From CAZHUM01 sp046484045 (lineage in GTDB: Archaea; Thermoplasmatota; Thermoplasmata; Halarchaeoplasmatales; Halarchaeoplasmataceae): 37,450 nucleotides of DNA. The DNA lies in contig JAWOBZ010000004.1 of assembly GCA_046484045.1 (NCBI GenBank), positions 1-37,450 of the forward strand, given 5' to 3'. Position 1 is the stretch's first letter; the number at the start of each line of letters is the position of its first letter. A program made the position numbers and the translations under genes. Under the pieces are notes generated by a model, which was not told the DNA's origin, ran no database searches, and saw only the letters and a list, made by a program, of their open reading frames with translations. Shown piece after piece: positions 8,569 through 17,911 of this stretch.

Positions 8569-11421
8569 TTACTCCACGTATATAGCCGGTTTCCTCGGTG
8601 CCGCCTGTCTGCTCTTACCCACCGGATCGTAGGGCTCTTCAGACACCTTAGAAATATGTACCTCTGCATCGAATTCACCTTCGAGGAACTCACTAGCTCG
8701 TTCAAGTACTTCATACTCGTCGATATCCGCCTTCCACGTATCCTTTTCGCCCTTCTCTCGGAGCGTTTTCAACAATCCTTGGAGAAAGGACGATATCTCC
8801 TTTGGGGACGCATCAACTTTATCAACAAGATCGGACATCATCCCCATGCCTTTCTCCGGATTCTTCATGACTTCCGAAAGTACCGTTTCTTTCCACTCCG
8901 GTGAAACGTAGATGTAGATGTCACTACCCTCAACTTTAGCGATATTCAATATCTGCCTTATGTCGTCCATGACCTCTTTGATGTACTCCTCCCTAGCTTC
9001 AGCATCTTTGGATATCGAGCTTTCGTCCGCTTCCGGAAGCAGTGAAGCCGTCACGTATCCTTCATCCCACAACGTACCCAGTTCCTCCGAGAAGTGGGGC
9101 GTGAAGGCTGCTATCAACCGTATGTACTGCCCTGCGATCTCATCCAGCAGCTCCCCGTTCTCTCCTCCCCTCCTGAGATACCACTCTATCTCCGCGGGGA
9201 TGCTGTAGAACACTAGGTTGGCACCGTTTCTGATCTCGTAAGCGTCCATAACGTCTTTGAAGTCAAGCATGAGCCGAGTGAACCGCGAGCGTAGATATCC
9301 GTCTATACCAGAAGCGTTGCCTTCCGTATCCCTCATCCTGTGCACAAGGTTCCATATGGAATTCAACCTTTTCTTGTAGTTCATGGCTTCTTCCTCGTCC
9401 CACTCTTTGTCAACGAAGGGACTAGCGGAATGTGCGTAGTACAGACGGAGCGTATCCACTCCGAACCTTTCCGTCACATCCGGTATCGGTTCCGCACCTC
9501 CCTTGGATTTAGATATCTTACCGCCCTTCATAGAGAGCCACCAGTTGACGAAGATACCCTGCGGCCAGTGTTCTTTATTCAGTATCGCAACGTGGTTCAT
9601 CAAGAAGACCGGGAAGTGGACCGTCATGTGCTCCTTACCCCCTAGATTGAGATCCAGCGGATACCAGTAATCGAAGGTATCTTTGATCTCTTCAAGAAGT
9701 TCTTCTTCGATCCCCAGCTCATCGGACAGTTCTCCGGGATCTCCTTCACCCTGGTAAACGTAATCGAAGAATCCTTCGGTCATCTGCTCGGCTTTTATCT
9801 TTCCCTGATTGTAGAATTTAGCCAGCACGTAATACGCTGGATACAAGGTAGAATCCGCTATGGCTTCTATCACCCACCGGTCGTCGAAGGGGAAATCGGT
9901 GCCCAGCCAGTTTCCCAAACGGGCGCAGGACCGGTCCTGGAACCACTCCAGCGTACCGGGAAGGTTCTCTGAATACGTCTTCGGCTTGATCATCATATCT
10001 CTTGCCTGTTCCTTACTTTTCTCCGTGAGTTCCCTGTCTGAATAGCGTATGAACCATTGGTCCGGTATCTTTCCGATTATCACCTTCCCACCGCAGCGGC
10101 AGATCACCTCTTCGGAGAGGTCGAAAAACACGTCGGCTTCACCGGCGGCGATCATGTCTTCCTTGACCATGTCCTTTGCTTCCTGGACGTTCATACCCTC
10201 GTACTCCCCACAGGTCTCCATCATCTTACCCGTGTGGAAGCCGGCTTTGTAGATCTCCTGGGTCGCCCTCTCCAGCTTCTCCACTTCGTCCTGACTCTCG
10301 ATGCCCATCTCCTCGATGATCTTCTCGGCGGGATTCGTCCCCCACTCCTTGGACTCGATGATCTCTATGGGTTCTATGTCCTGGACTTTATCCTTCAAGT
10401 CGAATTCCTCGAGCAGTTCGTCGTTCTCTTTGAGATCCTTCAGGGCTACCCAGTCGTAGGGTGCATCGCTGGGAACGCTGGTGACTATACCCGTACCCAT
10501 GTCCGGATCGGTAAAATCTGCAGGCAGGATGATGATATCTCTGTGGATACCTGGAGCTTCTGCCGTATCTCCTATCATCTCCTCTCCGTTTACCGTGCTG
10601 ACTATCTCTACGTCGTCCTTTTGATACTCGAGCTTCTCCGCCGCTTCCTCGCTCATGATCCACTTCTCATCACCGACTTCGACTATCACGTACTCCTCCT
10701 CTGGATCGACCCAAAGATTGGTCTGGCCGTAAACGGTTTCAGGTCTGAGGGTGGCGGCTGTGATGTACATGTCTTTGTATGGAAATTTGAGCAGCGTGTA
10801 CTCCTGCTCTTCTGCATTCCCTCCTTTTGAGAGATCGGTTTCCGACGGGTCCACCGCAACCGGCCCGCAGTTCAGGCATTCCGGTGCAAAATAGGGCTTC
10901 TGTGTCAGCAGATTTTTCTCTTTTAATTTCTTGAACTGCCATCTTATGAACTGCTTGTAATCCTCCCTGATGGTGTGGGTGAAGTGATCAAAATCTATCA
11001 TCAAACCGAAACCCTTCCAGAAGTCCTCTCTGAATACCCGGTTAAAGTAAGACACAAGCTCCATGGGGTCCTCCATCCTTTTCAAGTCCTCATCCGTAGC
11101 TCCGTTCTGCTTGAGATAAGAAATCCTGCCCTGATCACCTTCCTTTATCTTCTTTGACAGACTTATGGCCTGGTTGCCGGTGGGATGCGTGCCCGCGGGA
11201 AAGAGCACGTTGTACCCGCTCATCCTCTTGAACCTGGCGATGATATCCGTGTACGTGTAGCTCCTCATGTGGCCCAGATGCAGGAAACCCGAGATGCCCG
11301 GATATGCGAATATGATGTAGTAGGGCTCTCTGTCATCATCTACATCCGTTCTGTGAACTCCGTCTTCTTCCCACTTCCCCTGCCATTTTCGTTCTATGGA
11401 CACCGGGTCGTAATCGTTCAT
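8569..11421 (-). CDS. leuS: Leucyl-tRNA synthetase (archaeal/eukaryotic type)
   Basis: 950 residues from the chosen start; cytoplasmic enzyme charging tRNA-Leu with leucine at the cost of ATP. Seen: the class I HIGH signature as HLGH (residues 48-51); the CP1 editing insertion with TLRPETVYGQTNLW; the KMSKS signature as KISKS (about residue 635) followed by RFGVDTLRLYYAHS; and a C-terminal anticodon-binding and tail region. Length and the residues around HLGH fit the archaeal form. A longer frame to 11463 exists, but a TATA box at 11446-11452 lies inside it, 27-28 nt from the ATG at 11421. The protein from 11421 begins MNDYDPVSIERKWQ, as LeuRS normally does, so the message is probably leaderless. 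Divergent from tpiA. Confidence 0.96.
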   Translation of the reverse strand: MNDYDPVSIERKWQGKWEEDGVHRTDVDDDREPYYIIFAYPGISGFLHLGHMRSYTYTDIIARFKRMSGYNVLFPAGTHPTGNQAISLSKKIKEGDQGRISYLKQNGATDEDLKRMEDPMELVSYFNRVFREDFWKGFGLMIDFDHFTHTIREDYKQFIRWQFKKLKEKNLLTQKPYFAPECLNCGPVAVDPSETDLSKGGNAEEQEYTLLKFPYKDMYITAATLRPETVYGQTNLWVDPEEEYVIVEVGDEKWIMSEEAAEKLEYQKDDVEIVSTVNGEEMIGDTAEAPGIHRDIIILPADFTDPDMGTGIVTSVPSDAPYDWVALKDLKENDELLEEFDLKDKVQDIEPIEIIESKEWGTNPAEKIIEEMGIESQDEVEKLERATQEIYKAGFHTGKMMETCGEYEGMNVQEAKDMVKEDMIAAGEADVFFDLSEEVICRCGGKVIIGKIPDQWFIRYSDRELTEKSKEQARDMMIKPKTYSENLPGTLEWFQDRSCARLGNWLGTDFPFDDRWVIEAIADSTLYPAYYVLAKFYNQGKIKAEQMTEGFFDYVYQGEGDPGELSDELGIEEELLEEIKDTFDYWYPLDLNLGGKEHMTVHFPVFLMNHVAILNKEHWPQGIFVNWWLSMKGGKISKSKGGAEPIPDVTERFGVDTLRLYYAHSASPFVDKEWDEEEAMNYKKRLNSIWNLVHRMRDTEGNASGIDGYLRSRFTRLMLDFKDVMDAYEIRNGANLVFYSIPAEIEWYLRRGGENGELLDEIAGQYIRLIAAFTPHFSEELGTLWDEGYVTASLLPEADESSISKDAEAREEYIKEVMDDIRQILNIAKVEGSDIYIYVSPEWKETVLSEVMKNPEKGMGMMSDLVDKVDASPKEISSFLQGLLKTLREKGEKDTWKADIDEYEVLERASEFLEGEFDAEVHISKVSEEPYDPVGKSRQAAPRKPAIYVE

Positions 11422-11443
11422 GGAGCATCGAATTATAGTAGTT

Positions 11444-11454
11444 GGTTTAAAATC
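11444..11454 (-). promoter_or_regulatory. TATA box of leuS
   Basis: Minus-strand GATTTTAAACC centred 27-28 nt upstream of the leuS ATG, which predicts a leaderless mRNA and decides the start codon. Confidence 0.65.
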
Positions 11455-11466
11455 TTTCGACAATGA

Positions 11467-11479
11467 AAATATTTAATTA
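11467..11479 (+). promoter_or_regulatory. TATA box of tpiA
   Basis: AAATATTTAATTA centred near 11474. The predicted transcript start (about 11500) lies downstream of the ATG at 11490, which favours the ATG at 11508. Confidence 0.5.
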
Positions 11480-11507
11480 ATCACCGTCGATGAACCGTTC
11501 GATAACC

Positions 11508-12173
11508 ATGATAGAAACACCCGTTATAATCGTGAATTTCAAGACCTATTCGCAGTCGATCGGGGAGAAAGCGGTCGAACTGACCGATATCATCGAAGAA
11601 CATGCGGAGTACAACTGGATCGTATGTCCTCAAACGGCCGATCTAAGGATGGTCGTTGATGATTCCATACTGCCCGTTTTCGCTCAGCACGTAGACGGAA
11701 TCGAACCGGGCAGCCATACGGGGCACACGTTGGTGGACACTGTAGTCGATGCCGGTGCCGTTGGAACTCTGATCAATCACTCGGAGAATCAACTCAAACT
11801 CTCAGAGATAGAGAAGATCGTCCAGTTGTGTAAAGAGAAGGGGCTTACAACCGTCGTTTGTGCGAACAATCCAGAAGCGTCCGCAGCCGCTGCGGCCCTG
11901 GGCCCTGACTTCGTCGCCTACGAACCACCGGAACTCATAGGAGGGGACATTTCGGTATCCACTGCGAAGCCGGAGGTCGTGGAAGAAGCCGTCGAGAAGG
12001 TCAAGAAGGTCAACCCTGATGTCGAAGTCCTATGCGGAGCGGGAGTTAAGAACGGCGAGGACGTAAAGATCGCCTTGGAGCTCGGTACGAAGGGAGTCCT
12101 ATTGGCATCCGGATTGGTAAAATCAGATTCACCGGTAGAAGTTATAAAAGACCTGGAAAGCGGTTTGGAATAA
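11508..12173 (+). CDS. tpiA: Triosephosphate isomerase (archaeal short form)
   Basis: 221 residues; interconverts dihydroxyacetone phosphate and glyceraldehyde 3-phosphate in the cytoplasm (glycolysis/gluconeogenesis). Seen: substrate-binding Asn10 and Lys12 in VNFKTY, catalytic His91 in LINHSEN, catalytic Glu139 in AYEPPELIG, and C-terminal phosphate-binding Gly motifs (CGAGVKNGEDV and LLASGLVKSD). The size, well below the roughly 250 residues of bacterial and eukaryotic enzymes, matches archaeal TIMs. An in-frame ATG at 11490 would add six residues, but the TATA box position and the usual N-terminus favour 11508. It is convergent with the DUF362 gene with one base between the stops. Confidence 0.95.
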   Translation: MIETPVIIVNFKTYSQSIGEKAVELTDIIEEHAEYNWIVCPQTADLRMVVDDSILPVFAQHVDGIEPGSHTGHTLVDTVVDAGAVGTLINHSENQLKLSEIEKIVQLCKEKGLTTVVCANNPEASAAAAALGPDFVAYEPPELIGGDISVSTAKPEVVEEAVEKVKKVNPDVEVLCGAGVKNGEDVKIALELGTKGVLLASGLVKSDSPVEVIKDLESGLE

Positions 12174-12174
12174 C

Positions 12175-13260
12175 TTATTCAACGTTTAAAGCATCGTTGG
12201 GGCATACCTCTGCACAGCAGTAGCATCGCATGCATCTCCACCAGCTGATCCTGGGTCCGTTCTTAGTCAGTTTGATTGCATCCTGGGGACATATCTCGTC
12301 ACATTTACCGCAGTGATCGCATGATAACTCGTCCAGATTCGGTCTTTTCATATACAGATTGGCGAGGACACCCCCTAAAGATTCAGGTGCCCACCATGGA
12401 GTGGACCCCCCTTCGGGATAATCTATTTTGTAATCGAAGTACTTCGGTGTCAGATTCGGGTAGGTTATCTCCGGCACATCTTCAAATTCTTTGATAGTGG
12501 TCACCTTGGTGGGTGGGATGCCCACCGACAAACATGCACTTATGTCTAGGCAGATTTCGCTCTGGGAAGCAAGCACCATGTTCAATTTCACAGGATCTCC
12601 GTTGCCCGGTCCGGCACCCTGCATACCTACGATACCGTCCATAATCGATATACGTGTGTTCACTACCTCCTGTATATCCAAGAGGACTTTGGAGAAACGT
12701 TCGATCCCTCTGTACTGGCCGTGGAATGCCGATTTGGTTAAACCTGGGACCACACCGTACAGATTCTTTACGGCTCCGGTGAACACGGTGAGGGAATGCG
12801 TCTTCAATTTAGGCAGGTTGACAACTCCGTCCACCTGGTCTACTACAGATAGAACGGGTATGGATTTCAGTATCCTGCCTCCCGGATGGCTGACCCTTTT
12901 TTCTGTGATATCGTAATTCAACCTGGCGCCGGTCTCCTCTTCTACCCTTTTCCAACCTGCCTTCTCGTAGTGTCTTCTCAAACTCCTTTCGGACAGGGTG
13001 CCGCCTGGACTGTCTCCTACTATCACATGTGCACCCTCTTTTTCTAATATCCTTACAACCGCGATTATAAAATCCGGATGGGTGGTGACCGCTTTCTCTG
13101 GGCCGGCTCCCTTGAGTAGATTCGGTTTGACCAAAATGGTCTCTCCGGGTTGGACGAATCTATCTATCCCTCCGAGATTGGTGAACGCTTGTTCTATAAC
13201 ATCCCCACAATCCGAATATGAGCCGCATTCTCCGATATAAACTTCCATCTTCAGACTCAT
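12175..13260 (-). CDS. DUF362 protein with two [4Fe-4S] ferredoxin motifs
   Basis: 361 residues, cytoplasmic. Residues 1 to about 300 are a DUF362 domain (IGDSPGG-like GDSPGGT, LPKLKTHSLTVFTGAVKNLYG, MDGIVGMQGAGPGNG). The C-terminus holds two ferredoxin clusters: Cys314, 317, 320, 324 and Cys343, 346, 349, 353. Family knowledge: DUF362-ferredoxin proteins are widespread in archaea and anaerobic bacteria; no reaction is firmly assigned, and an electron-transfer role is inferred from the clusters. It is not co-transcribed with its neighbours. A TATA-like TTACTTATA (13272-13280) lies 28 nt from an internal ATG at 13248 and only about 16 nt from the ATG at 13260, so 13248 (MEVYIGEC) may be the true start. 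Confidence 0.9.
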   Translation of the reverse strand: MSLKMEVYIGECGSYSDCGDVIEQAFTNLGGIDRFVQPGETILVKPNLLKGAGPEKAVTTHPDFIIAVVRILEKEGAHVIVGDSPGGTLSERSLRRHYEKAGWKRVEEETGARLNYDITEKRVSHPGGRILKSIPVLSVVDQVDGVVNLPKLKTHSLTVFTGAVKNLYGVVPGLTKSAFHGQYRGIERFSKVLLDIQEVVNTRISIMDGIVGMQGAGPGNGDPVKLNMVLASQSEICLDISACLSVGIPPTKVTTIKEFEDVPEITYPNLTPKYFDYKIDYPEGGSTPWWAPESLGGVLANLYMKRPNLDELSCDHCGKCDEICPQDAIKLTKNGPRISWWRCMRCYCCAEVCPNDALNVE

Positions 13261-13337
13261 TTTACCTTTAGTATAAGTAATTAAGGAAAAATAGGAAAGG
13301 GGTTTTTATGGACCGACTGGTAGTTTCCCAATCCATC

Positions 13338-14975
13338 TCACATAAGTCCTGGAGGCATCCCTTGTGGTGAAGTCGGTGCTTGACCTTCTTCTTCTCCACC
13401 CTTGGACGCCAGTATATCGTCGATCAACAGGATCATGTCGGTCACTTCGGTGGCGGATTGGATAGCTTGTTCCGTTACCCTAAGGGGTTCTACTATGTTC
13501 CTGTCGAACATATCGGTCACCTGTTCCGTTTCTAGGTCGATACCGTGGTACTTGTTTGCCTCTTTCTCGTGAACGCTGTTCAGCTCCATGAGCAGATCGA
13601 TCCCATCTAGACCTGCGTTCTCGGCTAATGTCCTTGGGATCACGTTCAAACTATCGGCGAAAGCTTTGACCGCCAGCTGTTCTCTGCCCTCTATCGTCGC
13701 TGCGTACTTCTGCAGCTGCTGTTTTAATTCTACGTGAGCTGCTCCTCCTCCTGGTAGGACCGCTTTGTCTTCCATCGCCACGGCCACCACTTTCAGTGCA
13801 TCGTGTATCGACCTTTCGACCTCGTCTACCACGTGTTCCGTACCACCTCTCAACAATATCGACACCGATCTACCGTCTTTCACCCCGCTGACGAACACTA
13901 GGTCGCTTCCGGATACTGATTTCTCCTTAACGTTCTTGGCTTGTCCGAGCTCTTCTTCTGATATATCGTTCAAATTATTGACGATACTCGCACCGCTGAC
14001 CCTGCTCAACTTCTTCATATCCGATTTCTTGATCCTCCGGAGAGCCATGATGTCATTTTTGACGAAATAGTACTGCGCCAGGTCGTCTATGCCTTTTTGA
14101 CAGAATACGACATTGACACCCAATCCTTTCAACGTGTCCACCATGGATTTCAGTGCCTCTTCTTCCCTATCCAGGAATTCCTGCATCTGCCCGGTGTTGG
14201 TGATCTTCACCTCTGCGTCGGTCTCTGTATCTTGAACCTCAATGGGAGAATTTATAAGGGCGATCTTGGCATCATTTACTTCCTTCGGCATCCCTTCATG
14301 TGGTCTGCTTTTCTCCAATATTATCCCGTCGATCAAAGCAGTTTTATCTACGCTGGAACCCGCCTTCTTTACTACCTTTACGTTATCCACATCGATAGAA
14401 TCGTTACCTTTTTCTCCGCTCCCGACTCTTTCAGCGGCCTCCACGACGATCTTAGCCAATCTCTCTTTATCCATATCCACAGATTTTCCGGTCATCGCCG
14501 TCAGTGCCACATCCGTTAAAATATTTCTATCTTTTTCTCCGATCTCCTTTTTTACATCCTCCAAGATCTCCTGACTTTTATTGGCCGCCAGTCTGTATCC
14601 TTTGGCGATGGTAGAGGGATGTACGTCCTTGTCCAGCAGATCTTCCGATCTCTTCAACAACTCACCGGCTAAGATAACTGCTGAAGTGGTCCCGTCACCG
14701 CACTCGTCCTCCTGCGTCTCGGCTACTTCCACCACCATGTTGGCCGCTGGGTGTTCCAGATCCATCTCCTTCAGCATGGTGACTCCGTCGTTTGTAATGA
14801 TCACATCTCCGATGCTGTCCACCAGCATCTTGTCCATCCCCTTCGGTCCAAGGGTAGCTTTTACTGCATCCGCTACCGCTTTGGCTGCGTTGATATTATC
14901 CTTTTGAGCGTCCTTTCCTCTTTCTCTCTCCGTGTTCTCACTTAAAACCACGATAGGCTGCTTTCCATCCGGCAC
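13338..14975 (-). CDS. thsA: Thermosome subunit (group II chaperonin)
   Basis: 545 residues; ATP-driven folding chaperonin forming double rings in the cytoplasm. Seen: the N-terminal LGPKGMDKMLVD nucleotide-binding region, the signature GDGTTSAV with its catalytic Asp, a full apical domain, GGGAAHVEL in the lower equatorial domain, and the flexible Gly/Met-rich tail ending MPPGLM. The start is GTG at 14975, supported by AGGTGAT just upstream (14979-14985) and a TATA box near 15012; the first residues (MPDGKQPIVVL) fit the family. Monocistronic. Only one subunit is in this window, so alpha or beta type cannot be told. The symbol is generic. Confidence 0.95.
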   Translation of the reverse strand: MPDGKQPIVVLSENTERERGKDAQKDNINAAKAVADAVKATLGPKGMDKMLVDSIGDVIITNDGVTMLKEMDLEHPAANMVVEVAETQEDECGDGTTSAVILAGELLKRSEDLLDKDVHPSTIAKGYRLAANKSQEILEDVKKEIGEKDRNILTDVALTAMTGKSVDMDKERLAKIVVEAAERVGSGEKGNDSIDVDNVKVVKKAGSSVDKTALIDGIILEKSRPHEGMPKEVNDAKIALINSPIEVQDTETDAEVKITNTGQMQEFLDREEEALKSMVDTLKGLGVNVVFCQKGIDDLAQYYFVKNDIMALRRIKKSDMKKLSRVSGASIVNNLNDISEEELGQAKNVKEKSVSGSDLVFVSGVKDGRSVSILLRGGTEHVVDEVERSIHDALKVVAVAMEDKAVLPGGGAAHVELKQQLQKYAATIEGREQLAVKAFADSLNVIPRTLAENAGLDGIDLLMELNSVHEKEANKYHGIDLETEQVTDMFDRNIVEPLRVTEQAIQSATEVTDMILLIDDILASKGGEEEGQAPTSPQGMPPGLM

Positions 14976-15006
14976 TATATCACCTATATTTTACACTCAA
15001 GAGGTT

Positions 15007-15019
15007 CTATAAATATTTT
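15007..15019 (-). promoter_or_regulatory. TATA box of the thermosome gene
   Basis: Minus-strand AAAATATTTATAG, centred about 37 nt upstream of the GTG start. The predicted transcript begins near 14985, so the leader is about 10 nt and starts at the AGGTGAT ribosome-binding motif. Confidence 0.55.
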
Positions 15020-15041
15020 GTGATTTAAAGATGCCCTGGCC

Positions 15042-15058
15042 ATAGGAAAAAACCGCCG
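15042..15058 (-). terminator. Poly-T terminator of the cadherin-like gene
   Basis: Just after the stop at 15065, the minus strand reads GACGGCGG followed by a run of six T (15046-15051). This is a plausible archaeal terminator, about 25 nt before the upstream region of the thermosome gene. Confidence 0.4.
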
Positions 15059-15064
15059 TCACGC

Positions 15065-17716
15065 TCACTTTTTTTCTTTCTTCCAATCTCCGGACTTGTA
15101 TTTCCCCTTGGACTCCACGAAGGAGTTGAGCATCTTTCCCAAGCCGGGCAGAGATTCCATACTGCCGTTCCAATCCGCTACGTCCTCACCATACCTCTCC
15201 TCTACGTCCTGCACGAAATTTTCCATGGATTCCCTCATCCAATCCGGTTCCTCTTCACGAAAAAAGACCGATAAGATGACCGCATCTCCCTTGTGGATAA
15301 CGACCTTATTGTCCCCGTACTCCATACTACGTAACGTATCGCTTTCATCCTCGGCGAAGGAGTCCTTTATGAACCGCTGTACCGCTGTGAACATGCCTGC
15401 CAGGATGTCCTCGTCCCTGTCGGGTCTAAGCGTCCTGGTAGTGTGCTTTATCAAGACCCCGGATACCTGTATCAAGAACACGTCCTCTATGACGTACTTC
15501 TTCCTTTTCTTTAATAGATACCATCCTCCTGCGACGGCTGCACCCGCTGCTATCGGTATCAAATAGAGGAGTAAACCGTCATCGAAGGGGAGTATTCTGG
15601 AAGAAGTGGGGCCCATGGATACATCTATACTCTCTTGGACCTCCAGATCTCCATCGCTAACCGTTATTGTGACTTTATCCTGTTTCACGTCTTCAGGGTA
15701 AGAGAAGAGTAATTTAAGGCCGACCACGTCCACGTAGGAACTGTCCACCGTTAAAGATAATTCTTCCAGGTGGTTATCTACATCGGATATGTATGGTGAT
15801 AGATCCAGAATCCACGTTGTTTTATTTTGATTCTTTTGATCCGGGATGCTTTCAATTACCGGTGGATCGTTGACTGGTATAACGGTCACGTAGAAAGATT
15901 CCTCCACGAAAGCACTCTCTTCATCCGTAGCTCGGATCTTCACGTGCTCTGTTCCGTGCCAATCTTCAGATGCTGATAGAGCAACGCTGCTGCCGTCGAT
16001 AGCGATCTGTACGTTTTCATGCCCGGATGTGTAATATATGGTATTACTATCTACATCGACGAAAAAATTGTCGAGGTCTATGGCATCTATAAGCTCTTCA
16101 TCCTCGTCGAAGGATATGTTCCCTATGCTCTTCTGAACGTCGGGTGCATAGTTATCCATAACCGTAACGGTGGTGGATTGGAAAACCGTATCAATTCCGT
16201 CGAAAACGCTGACCGTCAGGGGTACGGTGTAAGGATACGACATGGAACCTATGCTTTCCGGATAGAAAAGACTCAGTTCGGTGCCCTGGACCGTCACGTA
16301 CTCGGGTTTCGACGTGTAAACGCTCAATTCACTCAAGCTGTTGTCGTTATCGGATATGTACCAAGCAAGGTCGAAGGTGTATGAATTCTCGTAGTGCACA
16401 ACGAAGGGGTCCAGCTTCTTTAGGACCGGTGGGTCGTTGACGGGTATAACTTCCACGTTTATGGTCTGTTCGACTATAGCTCCGATGGGATCTTCGGCTC
16501 TGAAGGTGACCTTCTCGGTACCTGTCCATTCACTTTCTGCAGTGATATCCACGGTGTGGTCATCCCCTATATCTATGGTGAGGTGAGAATATCCATAACT
16601 GTAATACAAACTGTCCTCATCGGGATCCATAATATAATCGTCCAGGTCGAACACGTTCTCCCGTGTTTCGTTCTCGTTTATCGTCACATCCGGCAGTGAA
16701 CTGATCTTCTCGGGGGGGTAATCGGATGTGACCGTGACTTTGACCAGTTGACTGGTGCTCTTTTCACCGTCGGATACGGAGATCCGGACGTAGCTCTCTT
16801 CACCTGTTTTTATCTCCGGATATTCGAAGGTCACAATGAGACCGTTGACGCTTGTGTACTGGTCCACGTCGGTGCTCAGATCCAGACCTATCTTGGGTGT
16901 TTCAATATCGCTTACATAGGGAGAATAATCGAAATCGTACGGTTCATCGTAGTGTACATACAGATTAGGTACGGGTGATATAACCGGTGCATCGTTGACG
17001 GGTGAGATACGTATCCATACGTTCTGGGTGTCTATATTTCCGTCGCTGTCCATGAGGTTGAATTTTGCCAGCATGTTCCCGCTTTGGTCCGATCTTGAAA
17101 TCAAAGATAGGACGTGATTGCCAGCTTGGTTTTGACCGCCGATAGATATCTTGCTTTCTTCGTATCCAGTCACGAACCATCTCAATTGGGATATATCATC
17201 TTCATCATCGCTCGCATGGCTTTCCAGGTCTAACTTGTGGACCCCGAAATCCTCTACCAGATCTACATCTGAGATGGGGGTCGTTATCTCTGGTGGGCTG
17301 TCCGATAGAACCGTGATATCTACCGTGATTTCGATATCACCGCTTTGGAGTGTGATTGTTCCCGACCCCTGCCCCAGCGCTTCGAGCTCTATGTATCCGT
17401 CTCCAGCGGTGACTTGAAGGAAATCAGTATACGTCGTATCTCCTGAAACATTAACGTCTTTTACATAACCGTGAGTGTCATTGTACCCTGCTAAATAGAG
17501 CGTATCGGTCTCACCTACGGAGTACGTTCGTTCAGTCACTTGTTCCCCGCTGTTATCCGACCCTGTACGTACCCTGATATAATCGATTCCGTAGCTGCCG
17601 TTCGATCGGGGGGCACTGATGGTGTCGTGTCCGAGGATAAACATGCTGGAAGGTATCGATAAAGAAAGAGATATAATTACAAATACTGTGATGTAAAACA
17701 CCCTGCGCATGGTCAT
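15065..17716 (-). CDS. Cadherin-like surface protein with one membrane span and a cytoplasmic sensor-like domain
   Basis: 883 residues. Order: signal peptide (residues 1 to about 30, hydrophobic VFYITVFVIISLSLSI); a Big-type beta domain (about 40-135) with the motif YNDTHGYV; then about six cadherin/tandem-95-like repeats joined by VIPVNDPPV-type linkers; one membrane span (about 711-733, LYLIPIAAGAAVAGGWYLL); a basic stop-transfer KKRKK; and a 143-residue cytoplasmic domain (741-883) beginning YVIEDVFLIQVSGVLIKH. That last part recalls the conserved cytosolic domain at the end of many Thermoplasmata membrane proteins and has the alternating strand-helix look of roadblock/longin folds (by eye). 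A ribosome-binding GAGGTGA (17721-17727) serves ATGs at 17716 or 17710. It may act as adhesin plus signalling or scaffold; this is inferred. Confidence 0.88.
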   Translation of the reverse strand: MTMRRVFYITVFVIISLSLSIPSSMFILGHDTISAPRSNGSYGIDYIRVRTGSDNSGEQVTERTYSVGETDTLYLAGYNDTHGYVKDVNVSGDTTYTDFLQVTAGDGYIELEALGQGSGTITLQSGDIEITVDITVLSDSPPEITTPISDVDLVEDFGVHKLDLESHASDDEDDISQLRWFVTGYEESKISIGGQNQAGNHVLSLISRSDQSGNMLAKFNLMDSDGNIDTQNVWIRISPVNDAPVISPVPNLYVHYDEPYDFDYSPYVSDIETPKIGLDLSTDVDQYTSVNGLIVTFEYPEIKTGEESYVRISVSDGEKSTSQLVKVTVTSDYPPEKISSLPDVTINENETRENVFDLDDYIMDPDEDSLYYSYGYSHLTIDIGDDHTVDITAESEWTGTEKVTFRAEDPIGAIVEQTINVEVIPVNDPPVLKKLDPFVVHYENSYTFDLAWYISDNDNSLSELSVYTSKPEYVTVQGTELSLFYPESIGSMSYPYTVPLTVSVFDGIDTVFQSTTVTVMDNYAPDVQKSIGNISFDEDEELIDAIDLDNFFVDVDSNTIYYTSGHENVQIAIDGSSVALSASEDWHGTEHVKIRATDEESAFVEESFYVTVIPVNDPPVIESIPDQKNQNKTTWILDLSPYISDVDNHLEELSLTVDSSYVDVVGLKLLFSYPEDVKQDKVTITVSDGDLEVQESIDVSMGPTSSRILPFDDGLLLYLIPIAAGAAVAGGWYLLKKRKKYVIEDVFLIQVSGVLIKHTTRTLRPDRDEDILAGMFTAVQRFIKDSFAEDESDTLRSMEYGDNKVVIHKGDAVILSVFFREEEPDWMRESMENFVQDVEERYGEDVADWNGSMESLPGLGKMLNSFVESKGKYKSGDWKKEKK

Positions 17717-17771
17717 CTATTCACCTCACAACAAACTCTTTTATGGCACATCTTTTACCCTATGTGTTTTT

Positions 17772-17791
17772 CTGATGATAACTATTATCAG
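17772..17791. promoter_or_regulatory. Imperfect 20-bp palindrome, possible operator
   Basis: CTGATGATAACTATTATCAG is an imperfect inverted repeat in the 195-bp gap between the divergent cadherin-like and hypC genes. It is 56-75 nt upstream of the former, just upstream of where its promoter should lie. No regulator is identified. Confidence 0.3.
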
Positions 17792-17880
17792 GTATGATGT
17801 ATAATGCATCTATGATTTATATATATATTTATGAAATTTGGTCCATGCCATCATCTCCCTTCCATTATGCACCCCACAAG

Positions 17881-17889
17881 CTTTATATT
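17881..17889 (+). promoter_or_regulatory. TATA box of hypC
   Basis: CTTTATATT centred 27 nt before the ATG at 17912. This implies a leaderless transcript and rules out the longer in-frame start at 17831. Confidence 0.6.
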
Positions 17890-17911
17890 CAAGTCAATAC
17901 TAAAATCTATC

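Noticed and set aside
10057..10830. Long open frame of 257 codons on the plus strand inside leuS
   Set aside because: It is antisense to a well-conserved gene, shows no domain, and is explained by codon bias of the minus-strand gene. The same holds for the antisense frames over the thermosome, helicase and surface genes.
11422..11463. 14-residue extension of LeuRS
   Set aside because: The stretch contains the TATA box and does not match the usual LeuRS N-terminus.
17810..17832. Strong AT-rich TATA-like tract as the promoter of hypC or of the cadherin-like gene
   Set aside because: It is about 90 nt from either start, and hypC has a better-placed box. It may be only AT-rich spacer.
17831..17911. 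N-terminal extension of hypC
   Set aside because: The conserved start MCLAVPG with its catalytic Cys at position 2 and the TATA box 27 nt before 17912 show that the upstream codons are promoter DNA.
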